Assembly (NCBI GenBank): GCA_050256135.1
Contig: JBFWIF010000048.1
Location: 1-16,943, forward strand
Origin: RZYP01 sp050256135
Lineage (GTDB): Bacteria; Bacillota; Negativicutes; Acidaminococcales; Acidaminococcaceae
Length of the DNA stretch: 16,943 bases
Direction of reading: 5' to 3'
The notes under the pieces are model-generated. The model saw only the letters and a list, made by a program, of their open reading frames with translations, had not been told where the DNA came from and did not search any database. Below, piece by piece: positions 8,556-14,470 of this stretch (the first letter of the stretch is position 1; each line of letters opens with the position of its first letter). The position numbers were made by a program, and so were the translations under genes.

Positions 8556-8585
8556 ATTATAGAATGAAATATTAATAGGTGTCAA
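8556..8585 (-). promoter_or_regulatory. strong sigma-A-type promoter of the hypothetical gene
   Basis: On the minus strand, TTGACA (8585-8580) and TATAAT (8561-8556) are both perfect consensus hexamers, 18 bases apart. Transcription would start near 8549, giving a leader of about 95 nt before the start codon. I see no stable structure in that leader. Confidence 0.8.
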
Positions 8586-8596
8586 GCATATAGACA

Positions 8597-8610
8597 AACA
8601 TATTTATGTT
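8597..8610. promoter_or_regulatory. candidate operator dyad upstream of the minus-strand promoter
   Basis: AACATA (8597-8602) and TATGTT (8605-8610) form an inverted repeat around TT. It begins 11 bases upstream of the -35 hexamer of the minus-strand promoter, where a regulator could bind. In AT-rich DNA such short dyads also arise by chance. Confidence 0.3.
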
Positions 8611-8622
8611 AAGAATGTAATA

Positions 8623-8676
8623 TTTACCCGACTTTCATTTAAATAGCATATGCTATTTAAATGAAAGTCGGGTAAA
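8623..8676. repeat. perfect 54-bp palindrome
   Basis: Every base from 8623 to 8649 pairs with 8650 to 8676, giving two 27-base arms with no spacer and no mismatch. The symmetry breaks at 8622/8677. The centre is GCATATGC; each arm holds a further self-palindrome ATTTAAAT (8637-8644 and 8655-8662), and the ends are TTTACCCGAC and its complement. No T-run follows on either strand and the flanking genes diverge, so a normal terminator is unlikely. It could form a cruciform or a long RNA hairpin, or be a protein-binding site or a mobile-element remnant. Confidence 0.95.
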
Positions 8677-8966
8677 ATGTCAGTCATTTGGTTGCTCCGG
8701 CAAAATGCTTTAAGTAGACAATTAGTATTGCGTTTTAAGATTTAGTGAATTAAAAATTATGATAAAAACAATTATAACTATATAGAATAATAATGTTTGT
8801 TACAAATGGCAGGTTTTATTTGATAAAATGCAGTGGAAATCTATTTCTTAACTATTATTAGCAACTATGAAGTGGAAAATGATAGAACTACATATTCATG
8901 GTATGCCAACGCTGCATTTTAACAATGTGAATAGCGGCTATATTATTGAGAAACCCATATTTTGTA
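8677..8966. other. AT-rich intergenic DNA with no supported feature
   Basis: Between the palindrome and the promoter of the manganese riboswitch I found no RNA family, no terminator and no gene with a ribosome binding site. A 43-codon open frame (8867-8998) exists, but it lacks a ribosome binding site and runs into the promoter. The stretch may be spacer or hold undetected regulatory sites. Confidence 0.5.
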
Positions 8967-8996
8967 TTGACAAAAATATGAAATATGTTGTAATAT
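8967..8996 (+). promoter_or_regulatory. promoter of the manganese riboswitch/exporter unit
   Basis: TTGACA (8967-8972, consensus) and TAATAT (8991-8996) are 18 bases apart. Transcription would begin near 9002, exactly at the 5' edge of the riboswitch aptamer, which supports both calls. Confidence 0.8.
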
Positions 8997-9003
8997 GAAA
9001 AAG

Positions 9004-9091
9004 TTAAAAGGGAGTAGTTGGATATACAAAGTCAACATACTGGCAAATTTCTGCCTGGCTTTGTAGCCTTTTAGGGTAACGAGACTTTTGG
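9004..9091 (+). promoter_or_regulatory. yybP-ykoY manganese riboswitch aptamer
   Basis: This RNA senses Mn2+. The family's conserved parts appear in order: AAAAGGGAGTAG (9006-9017, P1 5' strand plus loop), ACAAAG (9026-9031) followed by TCAACATAC, a small hairpin GGCA/TGCC (9042-9055), GGCTTTGT (9057-9064) pairing back to ACAAAG, and GGTAACGAGACTTTT closing P1 (9085-9089 with 9006-9010). The layout matches structurally studied members, with their GGGGAGUAG loop and ACAAAG/CUUUGU helix. The gene downstream is a GDT1/UPF0016 family member, a classic target. The P1 3' strand is also part of the terminator, so metal binding is expected to switch transcription ON. Confidence 0.93.
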
Positions 9092-9126
9092 CGTGAGACA
9101 GATCATGCCAGAGGTCTTTTTTGTTT
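9083..9126 (+). terminator. riboswitch-controlled terminator
   Basis: Positions 9083-9096 pair with 9103-9116, a 14-bp stem with three G-U pairs and a 6-base loop, followed by six T, G, then TTT. Its 5' arm overlaps the 3' strand of aptamer helix P1 (9085-9089), so aptamer and terminator are mutually exclusive. Without Mn2+ the terminator should form. Confidence 0.88.
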
Positions 9127-9155
9127 ATTCCAAAAATATTGAGGGGATGGAACGA

Positions 9156-9860
9156 ATGCATCTTGATGTTATTGCTTTTTTAGTTTCAGCCGGAGCGGTT
9201 GTTCTGGCAGAGATGGGAGATAAGACACAGCTGTTAGCTATGGCTTTTGCCACAAAGTATAAAGCTTCTAAGGTAATGCTAGGCGTTTTTGTTGCTACTA
9301 TTTTTAATCATGCTCTTGCTGTTGCTGTCGGTAATTATATAACACGTTTTCAAACAGTTGAGACGTGGATACAGGCTATAGCTTCCTTGTCTTTTATATT
9401 TTTTGGTCTTTGGACAATTCGCGGCGATAAGCTGGAAGGTGAAGAAAATCGCGTTTCGAAGTACGGAGCGGTTGCAACGGTTGCCATAGCTTTTTTTATT
9501 GCTGAAATGGGCGATAAAACTCAGCTTGCAACAATTGCGCTCGCTACAAAGTTTCCTGACAATCCTTTGTGGCTTCTCGTTGGAACAACGACTGGTATGA
9601 TGATTGCCGATGGCATTGGTATTATAGCAGGTATTGTGATGTGTAAGAGAATTCCAGAAAGAACGATTAAGTTGTTATCAGCTGCAGCTTTTATTTTCTT
9701 CGGTTTTCTTGGTATTTATCAAGTTATTAGTGAAAATCTGCAATGGGAAACAAGTTTAATTATACTTTGCTTAACGGCAATTGCTTCTCTGACTGGCGCA
9801 ATAGCTCTTTACTTAATGAGAGAAAACGACGAAACTGCCTCATCAATTTGCGATGAGTAA
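9156..9860 (+). CDS. GDT1/TMEM165 (UPF0016) family manganese exporter
   Basis: Inner-membrane protein of 234 aa, the usual size for two-domain bacterial UPF0016 proteins. It carries the family's two inverted-repeat signature motifs, both intact: EMGDKTQ at 19-25 and again at 117-123, each in a hydrophobic helix. About six or seven membrane segments are visible, with a charged linker near 88-104. Bacterial members (MneA/MneP type) export Mn2+, and eukaryotic members move Mn2+/Ca2+ against H+. The manganese riboswitch upstream fits Mn2+ export. I chose ATG 9156, which is 9 bases after GAGGGG (9141-9146). ATG 9147 directly abuts that site, and longer starts such as GTG 9093 fall inside the riboswitch terminator. 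The gene is alone in its unit, ending in a terminator at 9879-9909. Confidence 0.93.
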   Translation: MHLDVIAFLVSAGAVVLAEMGDKTQLLAMAFATKYKASKVMLGVFVATIFNHALAVAVGNYITRFQTVETWIQAIASLSFIFFGLWTIRGDKLEGEENRVSKYGAVATVAIAFFIAEMGDKTQLATIALATKFPDNPLWLLVGTTTGMMIADGIGIIAGIVMCKRIPERTIKLLSAAAFIFFGFLGIYQVISENLQWETSLIILCLTAIASLTGAIALYLMRENDETASSICDE

Positions 9861-9878
9861 GAAAAAGTAAATTTATGA

Positions 9879-9909
9879 AACACTCTTGCAGTTTGCAGGA
9901 GTGTTTTTT
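9879..9909 (+). terminator. terminator after the manganese exporter gene
   Basis: AACACTCTTGCA (9879-9890) pairs with TGCAGGAGTGTT (9894-9905) with one G-U pair and a 3-base loop, followed by a T run to 9909. Confidence 0.88.
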
Positions 9910-9990
9910 GTTTTTATGTATAGCAGTTCGTAAATTTATGATAGATAATTTCAAAATGTACTGAAATGTAGAACAAATATGAATAGCGTT

Positions 9991-10019
9991 TTTAAAAGCC
10001 TGTTTGCATATGATATAAT
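9991..10019 (+). promoter_or_regulatory. promoter of the 138-aa gene/NSS transporter unit
   Basis: A perfect TATAAT (10014-10019) preceded by TGA makes an extended -10. TTTAAA (9991-9996) lies 17 bases upstream as a weak -35. Transcription would start near 10026, about 30 bases before the start codon. Confidence 0.7.
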
Positions 10020-10054
10020 TGCAGTATATAAGCATATTTTAGGAGGTTGTTATT

Positions 10055-10471
10055 ATGAACTATACTGAGTATAAGGAAGCAATAATGGCATCTAAGTCTG
10101 ATGAGTGGGTTGCGCAGAGACGTCTGGGTACTTGGGTATTTAAAAACGATCTTATGATAAGTATTGCAACAGAAAGAAAAAGTCTTATGGAAATGGATAA
10201 AAACGACTTTTTGGCACCTTATAGAGAAGAATGGGCAACCAAGTTTTCTGATCCAAGGGCTTATATGCAAAGGTATTTGCTAAGGTATGGTATAAACGTA
10301 GTAGATATTATTACAATGGTTGCACTTGATGGCGGCCGTGCAGTTGTTCCGTTGCCGAAGATTGGTACAATGTTTGTTGTTCCCTGGCAGGACAAAATAG
10401 GTCAAATAATAAGCTACAGCCTGCGTGAATACTTTGAATACAGGGATAAAGCTGGCATAACAGTAAAATAG
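10055..10471 (+). CDS. hypothetical protein, 138 aa, in an apparent operon with an NSS transporter
   Basis: I do not recognise this protein. It starts at ATG 10055 behind a strong AGGAGG (10041-10046) and its own extended -10 promoter, so it is surely expressed. It has no signal peptide, no cysteine and no convincing membrane helix, and looks cytoplasmic. The N-terminal half is charged (EWVAQRRLGTWVFKNDLM near 20-37; APYREEWATKFSDPRAYMQRY near 54-74). The C-terminal part has a more hydrophobic stretch (about 80-118) ending in FEYRDKAGITVK. The transporter gene begins 23 bases after its stop, with no terminator or promoter between. A role linked to that transporter, as partner, regulator or enzyme acting on the imported solute, is inference from position only. 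Confidence 0.8.
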   Translation: MNYTEYKEAIMASKSDEWVAQRRLGTWVFKNDLMISIATERKSLMEMDKNDFLAPYREEWATKFSDPRAYMQRYLLRYGINVVDIITMVALDGGRAVVPLPKIGTMFVVPWQDKIGQIISYSLREYFEYRDKAGITVK

Positions 10472-10494
10472 TACATCAAAGGGGATGTAGGTTA

Positions 10495-11853
10495 ATGGAC
10501 AGAGGCATGTTCTCATCGGGTTTGGCAGTATTTTTTGCGACTTTGGGGTCTGCTGTTGGGTTAGGAAATATTTGGAAATTCCCTTACCTTACAGGGCAGT
10601 TTGGCGGTGGGGCCTTTCTTTTGGTTTATTTGCTTTGTATCTTATTTGTTGGTATACCTGTGATGCTGAGCGAGTTTTATCTGGGAAGGAAATCGCGCAA
10701 AGGTGCTGTTGGCGCTTTTGCAACACTGGCTCCTGGTACTGGCGGAAAATTCATTGGCAAAATGGGAGTTGCTTCTTCCTATTTAATAATGTTTTTTTAT
10801 AGCTGTGTTGCCGGCTGGGTATATTATTATCTTTTGAAGGCAATCAGCGGTGATTTTGCAGAAATTACTATGGAAACCGCGAAGAGTCAATTTGGGTCAG
10901 TTGTTATCGGGCCGCTGGCACCAATTTTTTGGCAGTTTGTTGTGATGGTTGTAGTTTCAGCAATCTTAGTCATGGGTATTAAAAATGGTATTGAACGCGT
11001 TACAAAAACATTAATGCCATTATTATTTATTCTGATAATTATCTGTGATATCAGAGCACTTTCTTTACCAGGTGCATCTGATGGGGTAAGATTTCTTTTT
11101 GAGGTAGACTTCAGTAAACTTAATGGTGCTGCGATATTGACAGCTTTAGGATTAGCTTTTTTTAAACTTTCACTTGGTATTGGAACGATGATAACCTATG
11201 CAAGCTATTTTACAAAGGATAACAATCTCTTGGGAACATCACTGAAAGTTGCTTTGTCTGATACTCTTGTTTCTTTGTTAGCAGGACTTGCTATATTCCC
11301 AACAGTTTTTTCTTTTGGATTGGAGCCAGGTGCGGGACCTGGTTTGCTCTTTATGACTATTCCGTTGGTATTCTCGCAAATGCCATTTGGCAATCTTTTG
11401 CTGATTGCATTTTTCTTCCTGACTTCTATTGCGGCTACAACGGCTATGCTTTCTCTTGTTGAAGTGCCGGTTGCTTATATGACGGAAGAGAAAGGGCTTT
11501 CGAGAACAGCGGCTGTTTTACTCAATGGTACTATTATTTTTGTAATAGGTATTTTAGCAACCCTCTCAGCAGATAAGGCTGGTCTGCTGGGTAATTTAAC
11601 ATTCATGGGTAGAGGTTTCTTTGATTGGTTTGATTATTTGTCGTCGAATATACTGATGCCTTTGGGTGGTTTGTTGATTGTCATTTTCATGAGTTATGTT
11701 GTAGATAAGAAGAGTATCGAAGACGAATTGACTAATACTGGAACACTCAAGCTCGGAGCATTTTTGTCTTTCTTTTTTATCGTTATACGTTATGTTACAC
11801 CTGCTCTTTTAATAGTAATTTTCTTGAATGCAGTTGGTATAATTAAATTATAA
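10495..11853 (+). CDS. sodium-dependent transporter of the NSS (SNF) family
   Basis: Sodium:solute symporter of the neurotransmitter:sodium symporter family, which in bacteria usually imports amino acids (LeuT, MhsT, Tyt1). It has 452 aa. The family hallmark VGLGNIWKFPYL in TM1 is at 21-32, covering the unwound region that binds Na+ and substrate. The chain is very hydrophobic; its length and early end (…VGIIKL) fit the 11-TM bacterial type rather than 12-TM LeuT. TM6 contains LTALGLAFFKLSLGIGTMITYASYF, the second unwound helix. The start is ATG 10495 with AAAGGGG upstream. The substrate cannot be assigned; aromatic or branched amino acids are typical for short members. A hypothetical protein precedes it in the same unit, and a terminator follows. 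Confidence 0.93.
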   Translation: MDRGMFSSGLAVFFATLGSAVGLGNIWKFPYLTGQFGGGAFLLVYLLCILFVGIPVMLSEFYLGRKSRKGAVGAFATLAPGTGGKFIGKMGVASSYLIMFFYSCVAGWVYYYLLKAISGDFAEITMETAKSQFGSVVIGPLAPIFWQFVVMVVVSAILVMGIKNGIERVTKTLMPLLFILIIICDIRALSLPGASDGVRFLFEVDFSKLNGAAILTALGLAFFKLSLGIGTMITYASYFTKDNNLLGTSLKVALSDTLVSLLAGLAIFPTVFSFGLEPGAGPGLLFMTIPLVFSQMPFGNLLLIAFFFLTSIAATTAMLSLVEVPVAYMTEEKGLSRTAAVLLNGTIIFVIGILATLSADKAGLLGNLTFMGRGFFDWFDYLSSNILMPLGGLLIVIFMSYVVDKKSIEDELTNTGTLKLGAFLSFFFIVIRYVTPALLIVIFLNAVGIIKL

Positions 11854-11874
11854 TTGAAAAAAGTTCATTGTATC

Positions 11875-11915
11875 ATAAGAACACTCGCTCATTGAAACGG
11901 GTGTTCTTATTTTTG
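11875..11915 (+). terminator. terminator after the NSS transporter gene
   Basis: Positions 11875-11887 (ATAAGAACACTCG) pair with 11898-11910 with one G-U pair and a 10-base loop, followed by a run of T to 11915. Confidence 0.88.
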
Positions 11916-11948
11916 GCATTAACAGGCCAGTTGAGCAGATATAAATAT

Positions 11949-11977
11949 TTGCAATTTGCCTAGTATTGCAGTATAAT
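11949..11977 (+). promoter_or_regulatory. promoter of the MFS transporter gene
   Basis: TTGCAA (11949-11954) and a perfect TATAAT (11972-11977) are 17 bases apart. Transcription would start near 11984, giving a leader of about 50 nt with no evident riboswitch. Confidence 0.75.
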
Positions 11978-12035
11978 CCCAATAATTAACTAAAGCTATC
12001 AAATATACAAATATAGATACAAAGGAGAGAGAACC

Positions 12036-13352
12036 TTGCTACTGAAAAGATTGGAGGCGCTTCCTGTCGGAAGTTTCCACTACCGCTTATTGATATTAAC
12101 AGGATTAGGCTGGATGTTTGATGCCATGGATACAGGACTTATTTCTTTTGTATTACCAGTTTTGGCGAAAGAGTGGAATCTTACTACCAGCCAAATGGGT
12201 ATGATTGGCAGCATTGGTTTGCTTGGTATGGCTTTTGGCGCTGTCATAGCCGGTATGATAGCTGATAAAATCGGCCGTAAAAGGGTATTTTCACTTACAC
12301 TTTTGTTATATAGCATCGCGACAGGGTTATGTGCATTGTCATGGAATTTTGAATCATTGCTGGTTTTTCGTTTTTTTGTTGGATTTGGCCTCGGTGGTGA
12401 ACTTCCAGTGGCAGCAACACTTGTTTCTGAATATGCGCCTACAAGGGTCAGAGGTCGATTTATCGTTCTGCTTGAAAGCTTTTGGGGTTTGGGCTGGATT
12501 GTAGCTGCTTCTATAGCTTATTGGTTTATCCCAGCTTTTAGCTGGCACTGGGTTTTTATTATTGGAGCGCTGCCTGCTCTTTATGTTTTTGTTATTCGTA
12601 TAGGTATGCCTGAATCTGTCAGATATCTCTTGTCTAAAGGCAGAATAGAAGAAGCAGAGGAAATCGTCAGAAAACTTGAAGGTAAAGCTGGAGAAACAAA
12701 CCCTGTTCTTGACATAAACAATGATCTGAATGAACAAATAAATTATAAACCAGATTTAGCAGTTATTTGGTCAGGCCAATTTCTGAAACGAACGTTGATG
12801 CTTTGGATTGCTTGGTTTGGTTTAGTATTTACTTATTATGGTATTTTTACCTGGCTGCCATCTTTGGTATATAATCAGGGATTTACCTTTATTAAAACTT
12901 TTGAATATGTTTTTATTATAACTTTAGCTCAATTGCCTGGATATTTTACTGCTGCATGGCTTGTCGAAAGAATTGGAAGAAAGTATACGCTATCCTTATT
13001 CCTTTTTATGACAGGTGTTGCCAGTTGGTTTTTCGGCCAAGCAACTACGGTTATTTCAATCATAACCTGCGGCTGTATTATGTCTTTCTTTAATTTAGGT
13101 GCTTGGGGAGTTATTTACACATATACTCCTGAACTATATCCAACTTCAATAAGAGCATTTGGCAGCGGTTGGGCAGCCGGCATCGGACGCATGGGCGGGA
13201 TGTTGGCTCCTGTCTTGGTAGGCGTTCTTCTGCAGCAGAATATGAAGATGGATACAGTATTTTATATGTTTACAGCGGTACTTGTTTTTGTCGCCCTAAC
13301 AATTATGATACTTGGCATAGAAACTAAACAGAAGAATTTAGAAAATATATAG
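12036..13352 (+). CDS. MFS transporter, NiaP-like (putative niacin permease)
   Basis: Major facilitator of 438 aa with 12 predicted membrane segments. It has the sugar/metabolite:H+ symporter motifs: GWMFDAMDTG in TM1 (25-34, with Asp29 and Asp32), GMIADKIGRKR in loop 2-3 (73-83), and a central charged loop (about 198-245). Segments such as GLGGELPVAATLVSE, LLESFWGLGW, LAQLPGYFTAAWL and SFFNLGAWGVIYTYTPELYPT are very like Bacillus subtilis NiaP (YceI), a niacin importer. Relatives carry aromatic acids, so niacin is likely but unproven. The start is an unusual TTG at 12036, supported by AAGGAG at 12022-12027, 8 bases upstream; the next in-frame ATG (12115) would delete half of TM1. It is single, with its own promoter. 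I see no strong terminator after it. Confidence 0.88.
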   Translation: MLLKRLEALPVGSFHYRLLILTGLGWMFDAMDTGLISFVLPVLAKEWNLTTSQMGMIGSIGLLGMAFGAVIAGMIADKIGRKRVFSLTLLLYSIATGLCALSWNFESLLVFRFFVGFGLGGELPVAATLVSEYAPTRVRGRFIVLLESFWGLGWIVAASIAYWFIPAFSWHWVFIIGALPALYVFVIRIGMPESVRYLLSKGRIEEAEEIVRKLEGKAGETNPVLDINNDLNEQINYKPDLAVIWSGQFLKRTLMLWIAWFGLVFTYYGIFTWLPSLVYNQGFTFIKTFEYVFIITLAQLPGYFTAAWLVERIGRKYTLSLFLFMTGVASWFFGQATTVISIITCGCIMSFFNLGAWGVIYTYTPELYPTSIRAFGSGWAAGIGRMGGMLAPVLVGVLLQQNMKMDTVFYMFTAVLVFVALTIMILGIETKQKNLENI

Positions 13353-13375
13353 AAATTCTAATCAAAAACAAGAAT

Positions 13376-13405
13376 TTGAAAACAATAAATTGCTCGTATT
13401 ATACT
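13376..13405 (+). promoter_or_regulatory. candidate distal promoter of the GGDEF gene
   Basis: TTGAAA (13376-13381) and TATACT (13400-13405) are 18 bases apart, about 150 bases before the start codon. It is plausible but lies in very AT-rich DNA. Confidence 0.35.
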
Positions 13406-13454
13406 ATTAAAAGGACAATATAGTGTTTTCGCTCTAAAACCTTCTTTCATATAC

Positions 13455-13483
13455 TTGTAATAAAGTGTAAAAAGTTATACAAT
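13455..13483 (+). promoter_or_regulatory. candidate proximal promoter of the GGDEF gene
   Basis: TTGTAA (13455-13460) and TACAAT (13478-13483) are 17 bases apart. Transcription would start near 13490, about 70 bases upstream of the gene. I prefer it to the distal candidate. Confidence 0.5.
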
Positions 13484-13558
13484 TTAATTCGAAGATTATA
13501 TACTTAAAATATAAATTGTATGTTTATTTGCCCTTGTTTTTAGGAAGTGAGGTTCGAA

Positions 13559-14236
13559 ATGAAGAGATTTTTCAAGAGAAATATTTCTTTACTTTCAGGC
13601 TTATTAGGAGCTTTTATTGCGATAGCCATTTGTTTATTATATTACTATGTCAACACTTATTTTTCTAATCTATATGGTTTAGCAGCTATTTTTACAATAG
13701 TATTTTTCTCTATTGTGGGAATCTTCGTTGGGCGATCTTTTGAAAAACTAAAACGTACTGCAATGCTCGATGATCTGACTAAATTATGGAACAAGCGTTA
13801 TTTTAATATCAGATTAGCCGAAGAATTAGAAAGAAGCAAAAGAAAAGGGTCTCCACTCTGTATTGCTTATGTAGATATTGATGATTTTAAAACAATTAAT
13901 GATAAACTTGGACATGTTGCAGGCGACACAGTGCTAGTAAATATGGCGGATATCTTTAAAAGAAACACTAGAAATCTTGATATTGTTTCCCGTTGGGGAG
14001 GCGATGAATTCGTGATAATTTTTCCGGATACGACTCCGAGGTATGGCTTGATAATAGCTAATCGTTTTAAAAAAGCTGTAGCTGCAAGCAAAGACTGTTG
14101 TTATACTACGATTAGTGTTGGCTTTGTTAACATTCGTGATGGTTGGGAAGTTGATGATGTTTTGCGTGAAGTCGATAGGATGCTGCAAAAAGCAAAAACA
14201 ATGAAGAATGCTGTTGTTTCCTCAGAATTTAACTGA
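13559..14236 (+). CDS. membrane-bound diguanylate cyclase (GGDEF protein)
   Basis: Makes cyclic di-GMP from two GTP. It has 225 aa. Two N-terminal membrane helices (about 9-33 and 39-58) with only a short loop between them are followed directly by a GGDEF domain (about 63-222). The active-site signature GGDEF (147-151) is intact, and the substrate-side DDLTKLWNKRYF (71-82) and YVDIDDFKTINDKLGH (104-119) are present. An inhibitory I-site RxxD (RNLD, 138-141) lies the usual five residues before GGDEF, so product feedback is expected. There is no separate sensory domain; any signal must come through the membrane helices. The start is ATG 13559, preceded by GTGAGG; the in-frame GTG at 13547 overlaps that site. 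It stands alone between niaP-like and metal ATPase units. Confidence 0.92.
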   Translation: MKRFFKRNISLLSGLLGAFIAIAICLLYYYVNTYFSNLYGLAAIFTIVFFSIVGIFVGRSFEKLKRTAMLDDLTKLWNKRYFNIRLAEELERSKRKGSPLCIAYVDIDDFKTINDKLGHVAGDTVLVNMADIFKRNTRNLDIVSRWGGDEFVIIFPDTTPRYGLIIANRFKKAVAASKDCCYTTISVGFVNIRDGWEVDDVLREVDRMLQKAKTMKNAVVSSEFN

Positions 14237-14260
14237 ATTCTAATAAATATTATTTGTACG

Positions 14261-14289
14261 TTGTTTTATATAATTATATATGTTATAAT
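14261..14289 (+). promoter_or_regulatory. promoter of the NiCo riboswitch/P-type ATPase unit
   Basis: TTGTTT (14261-14266) and a perfect TATAAT (14284-14289) are 17 bases apart, and TGT before the hexamer makes an extended -10. Transcription would start near 14296, just before the riboswitch. Confidence 0.75.
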
Positions 14290-14319
14290 CACAAAAAGCC
14301 TCTTTGCACTGCCTAAAAA

Positions 14320-14405
14320 ACTACAGTACAAACTGAGCAGGCGGTTAACGAAAGTTAATGCAGCTGGGCCAAAATGGCAGCAGGATTTAAAGCCTGTGGG
14401 ACAGT
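14320..14405 (+). promoter_or_regulatory. NiCo (czcD) riboswitch aptamer, Ni2+/Co2+ and possibly Fe2+ responsive
   Basis: This leader carries the conserved joints of the czcD/NiCo family in order: ACTGAGCAGGC (14332-14342), a stem GTTAAC-GAAA-GTTAAT, ATGCAGCTGGGC (14358-14369), a short GCC/GGC stem ending GGCAGCAG, then an outer helix closing with CCTGTGGGACAGT (14393-14405). The pattern GAGCAGGC...GCAGC.GGGC...GGCA.CAG...CUGUGGGACAGU matches the structurally solved member as I remember it. The P1 helix is short here (ACTG with CAGT) and the exact 5' edge is uncertain. The 3' segment CCTGTGGGACA also forms the terminator stem, so metal binding should switch the gene ON. Family literature supports Ni2+/Co2+, and later in vitro work argues for Fe2+. 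Confidence 0.9.
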
Positions 14406-14428
14406 AAGATGTTCCACAGGCTTTTTTA
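14390..14428 (+). terminator. riboswitch-controlled terminator before the P-type ATPase
   Basis: Positions 14391-14403 pair with 14410-14422 (GCCTGTGGGACA against TGTTCCACAGGC, one G-U pair) around a 6-base loop, followed by a T run (14422-14427). The 5' arm is the conserved CTGTGGGACA of the aptamer, making the two folds exclusive. Confidence 0.92.
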
Positions 14429-14470
14429 TATCCACTTTTGTCTATTATCTTTTGCATTGGAGCGAATTTT

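Noticed and set aside
8623..8676. the 54-bp palindrome as an ordinary terminator
   Set aside because: There is no T-run on either strand, and the flanking genes diverge, so neither needs a terminator here.
8867..8998. 43-codon open frame upstream of the manganese riboswitch (MKWKMIELHIHG...)
   Set aside because: There is no ribosome binding site, and it runs through the -35 and -10 of the riboswitch promoter, so it is more likely a chance opening in AT-rich DNA.
9093..9155. N-terminal extension of the GDT1 protein from GTG 9093 or ATG 9147
   Set aside because: GTG 9093 is inside the riboswitch terminator stem, and ATG 9147 touches the GAGGGG ribosome binding site. ATG 9156 has the right spacing.
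13354..13377. AAATTCT/AGAATTT inverted repeat after the MFS gene as a terminator
   Set aside because: The stem is only 7 bp and AT-rich, with a 10-base loop and no T-run after it.
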